This document shows, piece by piece, positions 1 through 6,112 of a stretch of 6,590 nucleotides of DNA. Made by a program: the position numbers and the translations under genes. The stretch is from Pseudomonadota bacterium (lineage in GTDB: Bacteria > Pseudomonadota > Gammaproteobacteria > Steroidobacterales > Steroidobacteraceae). The notes under the pieces are model-generated. The model saw only the letters and a list, made by a program, of their open reading frames with translations, did no database searches and had not been told where the DNA came from. The stretch is from contig JAKADE010000165.1 in NCBI GenBank assembly GCA_021820785.1, forward strand, positions 1-6,590, in the 5' to 3' direction. Position 1 is the stretch's first letter. Each line of letters opens with the position of its first letter.

Positions 1-213
1 GGCGTCGAGGTGTCTGTCCACGGAGCTCGACAGGACAGTCCGCCCAAGATGGTATCGCTCACCTATGAGCTGATCGTGGATACGGACGCAGATGATCACA
101 AGCTCGACCTGCTGCATCAGAATGTACGCAAGTACGGGACAATCTATAACACTATGGCCGATGCCACGCAGCTTGAGGGTCGGATCATCCGCCGCGTCAA
201 TGCGCCTCCTTGA
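1..213 (+). CDS. OsmC-family protein, C-terminal part (5' end outside window)
   Basis: The reading frame is open from base 1 and ends with TGA at 211-213, giving 70 residues of a protein that begins upstream. The fragment has the pattern of the C-terminal half of OsmC/Ohr-like proteins: a strand (GVEVSVHGAR), a PPKMVSLTYELIVDTD strand pair, then a helix containing LDLLHQNVRKYGTIYNTM and a final strand (LEGRIIRRV). Known family members are small cytoplasmic dimers, and those with a two-cysteine pair reduce organic hydroperoxides. Here the position where OsmC/Ohr carry the second cysteine (as in KYCSVANML-like segments) appears to be Gly46 of the visible part, so a standard thiol peroxidase role is doubtful; the N-terminal cysteine cannot be checked. 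A GTG at 10-12 could be taken as a start, but the frame continues to the window edge and the fold would then be incomplete. It is separated from the next gene by 324 bases, so it is probably not part of the exporter operon. Confidence 0.75.
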   Translation, partial: GVEVSVHGARQDSPPKMVSLTYELIVDTDADDHKLDLLHQNVRKYGTIYNTMADATQLEGRIIRRVNAPP

Positions 214-237
214 GGCCCATGCTCATAGCACTCGGCG

Positions 238-256
238 CTGCCGGCCGTTCCGGCGG
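238..256 (+). terminator. GC-rich stem-loop after OsmC-like gene (weak terminator candidate)
   Basis: A 7-bp stem (ctgccgg at 238-244, ccggcgg at 250-256, one T-G wobble) closes a 5-base loop. It begins 24 bases after the stop codon of the OsmC-like gene, which is a sensible place for a transcript end. No T-run follows; the downstream bases are cacacaggtttgtg, which can form a second 4-bp stem. It is therefore at best an imperfect intrinsic terminator or a 3'-end stabilising hairpin. Confidence 0.3.
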
Positions 257-282
257 CACACAGGTTTGTGCAGTTGCTCCCT

Positions 283-336
283 GGTGACGTCCCCGCGGAA
301 GTCTCGCAGGCGGAGACTTCACCGCGAGCCGTCACC
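283..336. repeat. Long interrupted palindrome, 54 bases
   Basis: The two halves pair in register over most of the length. The outer stem is ggtgacg (283-289) with cgtcacc (330-336). The middle stem is cgcgg (294-298) with ccgcg (322-326). The inner stem is aagtctc (299-305) with gagactt (313-319), closing a 7-base loop (306-312). A 4/3-base internal loop and a 2-base bulge (320-321) separate the blocks, giving 19 base pairs in total. No T-run follows on either strand, so it is not a classic terminator. It could be a REP-like extragenic palindrome, a bidirectional termination or RNA-stabilising structure, or a structured 5' leader of the downstream operon. I cannot decide among these without other copies. 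Confidence 0.6.
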
Positions 337-506
337 CAATCTGGTTAGTGCACCCGCAGCTCTCAGCGCCGTCCCTTCCGCAACCGCGTCAACCGTGACT
401 GTTTGCGCGTCGCCTTCGAATCGCGAATCCCTCTGTGTCCTTTACCTATTCCATCATCTCAAGGCAGGGCGGATCATCCATTGGTGGCGAGCTGAGGTGG
501 CCCAGG

Positions 507-530
507 CGTTGCGCCATGCGTCTCGCAACG
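507..530. promoter_or_regulatory. Perfect 7+7 inverted repeat just before the operon's first RBS
   Basis: The arms cgttgcg (507-513) and cgcaacg (524-530) are exact reverse complements separated by 10 bases, 24 bases overall. The right arm ends one base before the ggag ribosome-binding site (532-535) and 7 bases before the ATG at 538. As DNA, the size would suit a dimeric repressor operator such as those used by TetR-type regulators; as RNA, it would be a hairpin abutting the ribosome-binding site. Either reading would place control at the head of the exporter operon. No regulator gene is visible in the window to support a specific partner. Confidence 0.35.
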
Positions 531-537
531 TGGAGCC

Positions 538-2136
538 ATGCCCTATATCGTGCAGACCGACCGGGAGGCCGCGAAAGAGCCCGCAGCGCAAAGAGGTCCG
601 ACGGCTGCCGGGTACGCGCCAGCGGTGCTTCTTGCCTCTGCGCTGGCGCTCACAGGGTGTGCAGTCGGACCCCGCTTCACGCGTCCAGCTCCTCCGGCTG
701 CGGCTGGGTACACCAGCGCGCGAGACACCCCGAGGCTAGCGCCCGGGCACGGTGAACCACCCCAACAGCTGGTCGCCGGCCGCACGGTCCCCGCACAGTG
801 GTGGGGACTGTTTCATTCTCCCACGCTTGACCGTGTGCTGCGCGAGGCACTCGCCGACAATCCGACGCTTTCGGCCGCGCGTGCGACACTCGCGCAGGCG
901 CAGCAGACCGTGCTCGCCGAGCGCGGCGCGTATTTTCCCCAGTTGGACATCGGCGCGATGGCCGAGCGCCAGAAGGGTCCGACTTTTGCCCTCGGGCTGC
1001 TCGGGGTTCTGCCGGGTTCACGTGGTTTGCCCACCTTCAACCTGTACTCTCTCGGCCCGACGGTCAGTTACTCGCCGGATGTCTTCGGATTGAACCGGCG
1101 GGGGGTAGAAGCACGGCGAGCGGGCGCAGAACTCGAGCGCGATCAGCTGGCCGCCGCCTACCTCGCCATTACGGGCAATGCGGTCGAGGAGGCACTGAAT
1201 CTAGCGAGGCTTCGCCTGGAGATTGATGCACTCACGCGGATCGTGTCCGACGACCAGCGGAACCTCGCCCTCGTGCGGCGCAAATTTGCCGTCGGCCGTG
1301 CACCCCGTACGGATGTTCTGGCGGCGCAAACACAGCTCGCCAACGACCGCGCGCTACTGCCATCGCTGCGCCAGCAGGAAGCGATGTCCGAGGATGCACT
1401 GGCGATACTCGTCGGCAAGGCCCCGGGCCAATGGCGCCCCCCCGCCTTCCGCATGGCGGACTTCCATCTCCCGAGCGCGCTGCCGCTCAGCCTCCCGTCC
1501 GCGCTCGTCCGACAGCGGCCGGACATCCTGGCCGCCGAGCAGCAGGTTCACGTGCGCAGTGCGCAGGTTGGCATCGCGACGGCCCGGATGTATCCGAGTA
1601 TTGTGCTATCAGCTTCGCTCGCCACTGCTGCATTGCGGCCCGAAGCGCTCTTTGGCTCCTCGAGCGGTGTCTGGGGAGTTCTCGGCGGGCTGGCAGCACC
1701 GGTCTTTCATGGCGGCACGCTGCGCGCCGAGCGGCGTGCGTCAATAGATGCGCTCAAGGCATCCCTCGCTCTCTATCGCCAAACTGTGCTCGCGGCATTT
1801 GGCCAGGTCACCGACACGCTGCGCGCGCTCGGCAACGATGCCGAACTGGCTGCCGCCGAACATCAGGCGCTAGACGCCGCCAGAACCTCCCTCAAATTGC
1901 AACGGGTGAGCTACTCGGTGGGCCGCAGCAACATCCTGCAGCTCCTGGATGCTGAGCGGGCTTACCAGCGGGCCCGGCTCGGCTACGCGCGCGCAACGGC
2001 ACAACGCTATGCCGATAGCGCGCAGCTGCTCGTCGCGCTTGGTGGCGGCTGGTGGAACAGCCGGGGATTGTGTCCACGCTCGTGCGCGGCGCAAACCGCA
2101 CACCTGGTCCTCCCCGAAGGAGAGCAGCGCCCATGA
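538..2136 (+). CDS. NodT-type outer-membrane efflux lipoprotein (TolC/OprM family)
   Basis: This 532-residue protein is the outer-membrane exit duct of a tripartite exporter; the family forms trimers with a beta barrel in the outer membrane and a long periplasmic alpha barrel. The N-terminus has a hydrophobic stretch (about 29-39) and a lipobox, LTGC, with the acylated cysteine at 41. Two outer-membrane efflux repeats follow. Family hallmarks visible are QWWGLF (87-92), SPDVFGLNRR (near 179-188), ALVRQRPDI (322-330), YPS (352-354) and YSVGRSNILQLLDAER (459-474). The start at 538 is the only ATG after an in-frame stop at 493-495; ggag lies only 2 bases before it, and the 28-residue stretch before the hydrophobic core is long for a lipoprotein signal, so the true start may be the GTG at 550. 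The body ends at GGGWW (502-506) and is followed by a 26-residue tail with Cys512 and Cys516. The stop overlaps the next start as ATGA, so it is co-expressed with the membrane fusion protein. Confidence 0.92.
   Translation: MPYIVQTDREAAKEPAAQRGPTAAGYAPAVLLASALALTGCAVGPRFTRPAPPAAAGYTSARDTPRLAPGHGEPPQQLVAGRTVPAQWWGLFHSPTLDRVLREALADNPTLSAARATLAQAQQTVLAERGAYFPQLDIGAMAERQKGPTFALGLLGVLPGSRGLPTFNLYSLGPTVSYSPDVFGLNRRGVEARRAGAELERDQLAAAYLAITGNAVEEALNLARLRLEIDALTRIVSDDQRNLALVRRKFAVGRAPRTDVLAAQTQLANDRALLPSLRQQEAMSEDALAILVGKAPGQWRPPAFRMADFHLPSALPLSLPSALVRQRPDILAAEQQVHVRSAQVGIATARMYPSIVLSASLATAALRPEALFGSSSGVWGVLGGLAAPVFHGGTLRAERRASIDALKASLALYRQTVLAAFGQVTDTLRALGNDAELAAAEHQALDAARTSLKLQRVSYSVGRSNILQLLDAERAYQRARLGYARATAQRYADSAQLLVALGGGWWNSRGLCPRSCAAQTAHLVLPEGEQRP
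2117..2122 (+). promoter_or_regulatory. Ribosome-binding site of the YbhG-like gene
   Basis: The sequence aaggag lies 10 bases before the ATG at 2133, inside the end of the outer-membrane factor gene. It supports 2133 as the start over upstream in-frame alternatives beginning at about 2052, whose translation would have no hydrophobic N-terminus until residue 34 and no homology-like content before it. Confidence 0.6.
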
Positions 2137-3194
2137 AGAAGCGTCGTGTCATCATCGTCGCGGCAGTCGTGCTCTTGGGTCTTGCCGGTGGCCTCACGTA
2201 CTGGTGGTTGCACCCCTCGAGTGCCGCGAACACCCTGACGCTCTATGGGAACGTGGACATCTGGGAGGTACATCCGGCCTTCCACGACTCCGGTCGGGTT
2301 TCGCAGATGCTCGTGACCGAAGGCTCCGCGGTGCGTAACGGCGAGCTCATCGCACGAATCGACGACACGCGCTACATCGCCCGCCTCGCCGAGGCGAAGC
2401 ACAAGGCCGCGAACCTCAAGGCGGTGCTGCTCAGGCTGATGCACGGCTCCCGCCCGCAGGAGGTTGCGCAGGCCCGAGCGACCATGCACGGTTTGAGTGC
2501 GATTTATCAGAACGCCAAGGCTAATTACGCGCGCACGCTCGCGCTCATGCCGCAAGGCATCGCCTCGATACAGGATCGCGATGATGCGGGGGCCGAACTA
2601 CGTTCCGCGCGTGGGAACTATCGAGCCGCAATGCAGGCATACCGGCTCGCCGTGATCGGACCGCGGCGTGAAGACATCCTTGCGGCGCGCAGCGCCTACG
2701 ATGCCGCCATGGCCGCGCAGGCACTCGCCGCGCGCGAGCTGACTGACACGAGTCTCTACGCCCCGGCCGATGGCATGATCGAGGACCGCATTCTCGAGCC
2801 CGGCGATATGGCTTCGCCGAGCACGCCCGTGTACACCATCGCGCTGCCCTCGCCGCTGTGGGTGCGTGCCTACGCGCCAGAGACAGATCTCGGCAAGATC
2901 TCGTTGGGCATGCCCGCGGTGATCACGACGGATAGTTTCCCAGGACGCCGCTACCGCGGCTGGGTCGGATATATTTCGCCAGTAGCGGAATTCACGCCCA
3001 AGACTGTCGAGACCCCGACACTACGCACGCAGCTGGTCTATCAGGTTCGCATCTACGCGTGCGATTCGCGCGGCGAGTTACGTCTCGGAATGCCGGCGAC
3101 CGTGATCATTGAGCTCACGCGTCACATCAGCACCGCCGGTGGACCAGGCGCGACGACACCCTCATGCGGAGAGGTGCATGCCCGCGGAAGGTGA
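2133..3194 (+). CDS. ybhG: HlyD-type membrane fusion protein, YbhG-like
   Basis: This 353-residue periplasmic adaptor would link the inner-membrane ABC exporter to the outer-membrane duct. It starts with MKKRR followed by one membrane anchor or uncleaved signal (about 6-26), with periplasmic topology expected for the rest. The order is: first half of the lipoyl-like domain starting at LTLYGNVDI (35-43), a long helical hairpin (about 80-205), second lipoyl half at SLYAPADG (207-214), then a beta-barrel section with PLWVRAY. The segment SPVAEFTPKTVETP (282-295) plus LRTQLVYQVRI (297-307) closely matches what I recall of E. coli YbhG, as does the LTLYGNVDI opening; E. coli YbhG is slightly shorter (about 332 residues). 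The extra length is mostly a C-terminal tail of about 25 residues that overlaps the start of the next gene by 17 bases. The start overlaps the upstream stop as ATGA. The symbol is by family resemblance and gene order. Confidence 0.9.
   Translation: MKKRRVIIVAAVVLLGLAGGLTYWWLHPSSAANTLTLYGNVDIWEVHPAFHDSGRVSQMLVTEGSAVRNGELIARIDDTRYIARLAEAKHKAANLKAVLLRLMHGSRPQEVAQARATMHGLSAIYQNAKANYARTLALMPQGIASIQDRDDAGAELRSARGNYRAAMQAYRLAVIGPRREDILAARSAYDAAMAAQALAARELTDTSLYAPADGMIEDRILEPGDMASPSTPVYTIALPSPLWVRAYAPETDLGKISLGMPAVITTDSFPGRRYRGWVGYISPVAEFTPKTVETPTLRTQLVYQVRIYACDSRGELRLGMPATVIIELTRHISTAGGPGATTPSCGEVHARGR
3168..3174 (+). promoter_or_regulatory. Ribosome-binding site of the YbhF-like gene
   Basis: The purine run ggagagg lies just before the ATG at 3178 (ggag with 6-base spacing), within the last codons of the YbhG-like gene. 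It decides the start at 3178 rather than an in-frame TTG at 3109, whose extra 23 residues are not ATPase-like. Confidence 0.65.
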
Positions 3195-4989
3195 ATCGCC
3201 AGCTGCACTGCGGCTCGAGAAGGTTTCCCACGCTTTCATCAGCGCGGGGCGGACCACTGCCGCCCTCAATGAGGTCACGGCAGATGCGGCCCGCGGCACC
3301 ATAACGGGCCTGATCGGTCCTGATGGAGCCGGAAAGACCACGCTCATGCGGCTTGCGGCCGGTCTGCTGCAAGTACAGAGCGGCCGCATCGAGGTGCTCG
3401 GCATCGACGTATCCCGAGATCCGGATGAGGCGCGGGCGCGCATCGGCTACATGCCGCAGCGATTTGGTCTCTACGAAGACCTCACCGTGCGCGAGAACCT
3501 GGATCTCTATGCGAAGGTTCAGAACGTTCCGGCGGCCGAACGCCAGACGCGGGGCGGCGAGCTGTTGCACATGACGGGGCTCGGACCGTTCCTGGGGCGG
3601 CTCGCCGGCCGGCTTTCGGGCGGCATGAAGCAGAAGCTGGGACTCGCCTGCACACTCGTGCGCATACCCGAATTGCTGCTGCTCGATGAGCCCACCGTTG
3701 GCGTCGACCCTGTCTCGCGACGCGAGCTCTGGGCGATCATCGACCAGCTGGTCCGCACGGAACATTTGACGGTGATGGTCAGCACCGCATACCTGGACGA
3801 AGCCGAGCGTTGCCAGCGCGTGCTGCTGCTGCACGAGGGGCATCTCGTGGCCGCCACCGACCCGGCCAGCTTTGCCGCAAGAAGCAGCGGGCGCAGCTTT
3901 CACGTTTCGGCCGAAGCCATCAGCAAGCGGCAACTGCAGGAACAGCTGAGCCGCACACCCGGGGTGCTCGACGCCACCATCCAGGGGTCGTTCGTGCGGA
4001 TCGTGACGGAGCCGGGTGGGCAGCCCCTACCCGAGGCGCTGCCGCCCCGAGAGACGCCGCTGCACATCGTTGCGGTACCACCCCGCTTCGAAGACAGCTT
4101 CGTCGCAGAGATCAGGTCTACTCCCGCATCTGTTCCGGCCACGGCACACGCCGGCGAACGCGACGAGATCCCGGGAATGGGCAGCGTGAGCGACACCCGC
4201 CCACCTCACCAGCAAGGAGCATCGGCTGCGGACGGGCCGATTATCCTCGCCGACCGACTGACGCGCCGTTTCGGAGACTTCGTTGCCGTCGATGCGATTT
4301 CGTTCGAGGTACGCCGCGGGGAGATCTTCGGTCTGCTGGGTGCAAACGGCGCGGGCAAGTCGACCACCTTCCGGATGCTCTGTGGCCTGCTGCCCGCCTC
4401 GGACGGGACTCTGCGAGTGGCCGGATACGATCTGCGCCACGCGGCCGCCTCCGCGCGTGGCCGTATCGGCTACATGGCGCAGAAGTTCTCGCTCTACGCT
4501 GACCTCTCGGTCGCCGAGAACCTGAGCTTCTTCGCAAGCGCCTACCGGCTGCGCGATGCGCATCGCCGCACACGCATCGCCTGGGCGCTCCAGGAGTTCG
4601 CGCTCGGCCCGTACATCGATGTGGTCAGCCGCGATCTGCCGCTCGGCTACAAGCAGCGGCTCGCGCTCGCCTGCGCTCTGATGCACGAGCCCGAGATCCT
4701 CTTTCTCGACGAGCCCACCTCGGGCGTCGATCCACTCGCGCGCCGCGAGTTCTGGCGGCGAATCAACTCGCTCGCCGAGTCGGGCGTTACGGTACTGGTG
4801 ACCACGCATTTCATGGAGGAGGCGGAGTACTGCGACCGTCTCGCCATCCTGGCGCAAGGCAGAGTACTTGCCGCGGGCGATCCGGAGAGTCTGAAGGAAC
4901 ACGCCCGCACTGCGCAGCACCCGCAACCAACCATGGAAGATGCCTTCATCGCTCTGCTGGAGGCGGCCGCAGAGCCGAAGGCCGCATGA
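3178..4989 (+). CDS. ybhF: Tandem (two-domain) ABC exporter ATPase, YbhF-like
   Basis: This 603-residue cytoplasmic ATPase carries two nucleotide-binding domains in one chain and would power the two permeases encoded next. Domain 1 has Walker A GPDGAGKTT (47-55), Q-loop Gln94, signature LSGGM (146-150), Walker B LLLLDEP with Glu171, and Ala204 where the H-loop histidine is expected (VSTAYLDEAE). Domain 2 has Walker A GANGAGKST (388-396), Q-loop Gln434, an altered signature LPLGY (487-491), Walker B LFLDEP with Glu512, and a normal H-loop His544. A linker of roughly 135 residues (about 220-355) ends in a Pro/Ala/Ser/Gly-rich stretch. Each half ends in a related RFEDSF / TMEDAF motif (303-308, 585-590), consistent with duplication. 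E. coli YbhF, about 578 residues, shows the same layout, including the altered signature and the missing first histidine as I recall it. It overlaps the upstream gene by 17 bases and the downstream gene as ATGA. Confidence 0.93.
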   Translation: MPAEGESPAALRLEKVSHAFISAGRTTAALNEVTADAARGTITGLIGPDGAGKTTLMRLAAGLLQVQSGRIEVLGIDVSRDPDEARARIGYMPQRFGLYEDLTVRENLDLYAKVQNVPAAERQTRGGELLHMTGLGPFLGRLAGRLSGGMKQKLGLACTLVRIPELLLLDEPTVGVDPVSRRELWAIIDQLVRTEHLTVMVSTAYLDEAERCQRVLLLHEGHLVAATDPASFAARSSGRSFHVSAEAISKRQLQEQLSRTPGVLDATIQGSFVRIVTEPGGQPLPEALPPRETPLHIVAVPPRFEDSFVAEIRSTPASVPATAHAGERDEIPGMGSVSDTRPPHQQGASAADGPIILADRLTRRFGDFVAVDAISFEVRRGEIFGLLGANGAGKSTTFRMLCGLLPASDGTLRVAGYDLRHAAASARGRIGYMAQKFSLYADLSVAENLSFFASAYRLRDAHRRTRIAWALQEFALGPYIDVVSRDLPLGYKQRLALACALMHEPEILFLDEPTSGVDPLARREFWRRINSLAESGVTVLVTTHFMEEAEYCDRLAILAQGRVLAAGDPESLKEHARTAQHPQPTMEDAFIALLEAAAEPKAA

Positions 4990-6107
4990 GGCATTCCACC
5001 GAGCGTCTCGCCGGACTGCTGCGCAAGGAGGCGCTGCAGATCGTGCGTGACCCCTCGGCGCTCGCGATCGCGTTTCTGCTGCCCGCGATATTGCTCGTGA
5101 TCTTCGGCTACGGCGTCACGCTCGATCCGCACCACGTTCCTCTTGCGTTGGTCATCGAGCAACCGGACGCGATCACCCAGAGCTTCGTGTCCGAGCTCGG
5201 CGGCACACCCTATTTCACGACTCGGACTTTCAATACGAGTCAGGCTGCGGATCGCGCTTTCGATGCGCGCGAGGTCAGCGGCATCATCTGGCTGCGCGCG
5301 AACTTCGCGCGCCAGCTCTCCTCGCAGGGTGATGCACCGATTGGCGTAATCGTCAACGGGGTCGATGCGAATACCGCCCGTCTCATCGAGGGTTACCTGC
5401 AGCAGACCTGGGCGACCTGGCTGACAGCGCGCAGCCGAGCGCAGGGGAAGCCCACCGGGCTGCCCATCGAAGTTCAGCCGCGCGTACGCTTCAACCCCGC
5501 TGTAAGCAGTCGCGACTATCTGGTCCCCGGTCTCATCGCGATCGTCATGACGCTCACCGGGGCGCTGCTCACCGCCCTGGTCATCGCACGAGAGTGGGAG
5601 CGTGGGACTCTCGAGGCGCTCATGGTGACGCGAGCGACCATTCGGGAGATCCTGCTCGCCAAGCTGCTGCCCTACTTCGTGCTCGGGATGGGCGGCATGC
5701 TCGCGACGCTCGTTCTCGCAGTGACATTGTTTGGTGTGCCGTTCCGCGGGTCGCTCCTGGTGCTGACCGGCGCATCAGCCCTTTTCTTGCTCGCTGCCCT
5801 CGGAATGGGACTTCTCATCTCAAGCATCGCCCGCAACCAGTTCGTCGCGGGGCAGGTCGCCGTGATCGTGACCTTCCTGCCAGCATTCATCTTGTCGGGC
5901 TTCGTATTCGACATCGGCAGCATGCCTCGGGCGGTCCAGCTGATCACGCATATCGTCGCGGCCCGCTACTTCGTGGCGATCCTGCAGAGCGAGTTTCTGG
6001 CCGGCGACGTCTGGTCGGTGATCCTGCCGAACGCATTCGCCCTTTTGATCATGGCTCTCGTATTTCTCGGCGCCGCACGCCTCGGCGCACGCAAGCGTCT
6101 GGACTGA
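4986..6107 (+). CDS. ybhS: ABC-2 type permease, YbhS-like
   Basis: This 373-residue inner-membrane subunit would pair with the following permease to form the translocation path. The N-terminal amphipathic segment (LLRKEALQIVRDP, 11-23) is followed by TM1 (about 24-43), then a periplasmic domain (about 44-175). The typical second membrane segment, after SRDYLVPGL (175-183), leads into IAREWERGTLEAL (200-212), a signature of ABC-2 permeases. Further membrane segments are at about 227-249, 257-280, 288-308 and 345-364, giving six in all, the usual count. E. coli YbhS is of nearly the same length (about 377). The start ATG at 4986 overlaps the YbhF-like stop as ATGA, with aagg 4 bases upstream, so translation is likely coupled to that of the ATPase. 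Substrate specificity is not visible. Confidence 0.92.
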   Translation: MRHSTERLAGLLRKEALQIVRDPSALAIAFLLPAILLVIFGYGVTLDPHHVPLALVIEQPDAITQSFVSELGGTPYFTTRTFNTSQAADRAFDAREVSGIIWLRANFARQLSSQGDAPIGVIVNGVDANTARLIEGYLQQTWATWLTARSRAQGKPTGLPIEVQPRVRFNPAVSSRDYLVPGLIAIVMTLTGALLTALVIAREWERGTLEALMVTRATIREILLAKLLPYFVLGMGGMLATLVLAVTLFGVPFRGSLLVLTGASALFLLAALGMGLLISSIARNQFVAGQVAVIVTFLPAFILSGFVFDIGSMPRAVQLITHIVAARYFVAILQSEFLAGDVWSVILPNAFALLIMALVFLGAARLGARKRLD

Positions 6108-6112
6108 AGGCC

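Larger units (their letters stand above)
214..537. other. Intergenic region between OsmC-like gene and exporter operon
   Basis: No convincing gene is seen here on either strand; the open frames that cross it are out-of-frame extensions or shadows with no recognisable protein pattern. It contains three inverted-repeat structures listed separately (238-256, 283-336, 507-530) and a short direct repeat, cgaatc at 417-422 and 424-429. The promoter of the downstream operon should lie here. The least GC-rich patch is about 438-460 (around tttacctatt), which could hold a -10 element, but I found no -35 partner at good spacing and do not call a promoter. Confidence 0.6.

Noticed and set aside
415..429. 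Palindrome ttcgaa and direct repeat cgaatc
   Set aside because: They are too short to separate from chance and have no supporting context.
402..450. Possible sigma-70 promoter (ttgcgc-like -35, tttacctatt-like -10)
   Set aside because: The spacing and both hexamers are poor matches; the call would not be better than chance.
92..739. Open frame of 215 codons on the + strand spanning the intergenic stretch
   Set aside because: It overlaps the end of the OsmC-like gene and the start of the efflux lipoprotein in a different frame, and its Arg/Ser/Pro-rich translation resembles no protein family.
2052..2132. N-terminal extension of the YbhG-like protein
   Set aside because: The ATG at 2133 has a ribosome-binding site, forms an ATGA overlap and begins a proper MKKRR-plus-hydrophobic anchor; the extension would place 27 unrelated residues before it.
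2007..2555. Open frame of 182 codons on the - strand
   Set aside because: It runs antisense across the junction of two well-supported genes and shows no domain or signal.
3109..3177. N-terminal extension of the YbhF-like protein from a TTG codon
   Set aside because: The ATG at 3178 has a good ribosome-binding site and begins close to the usual ABC domain start; the extra residues overlap the adaptor's coding end.
3127..3933. Open frame of 268 codons on the - strand
   Set aside because: It mirrors the first ATPase domain and has no family pattern; it is a GC-driven shadow.
4027..4926. Long open frame of 299 codons on the - strand within the ATPase gene
   Set aside because: It is antisense to the conserved second ATPase domain, has no recognisable protein pattern, and long antisense frames are common in GC-rich ABC genes.
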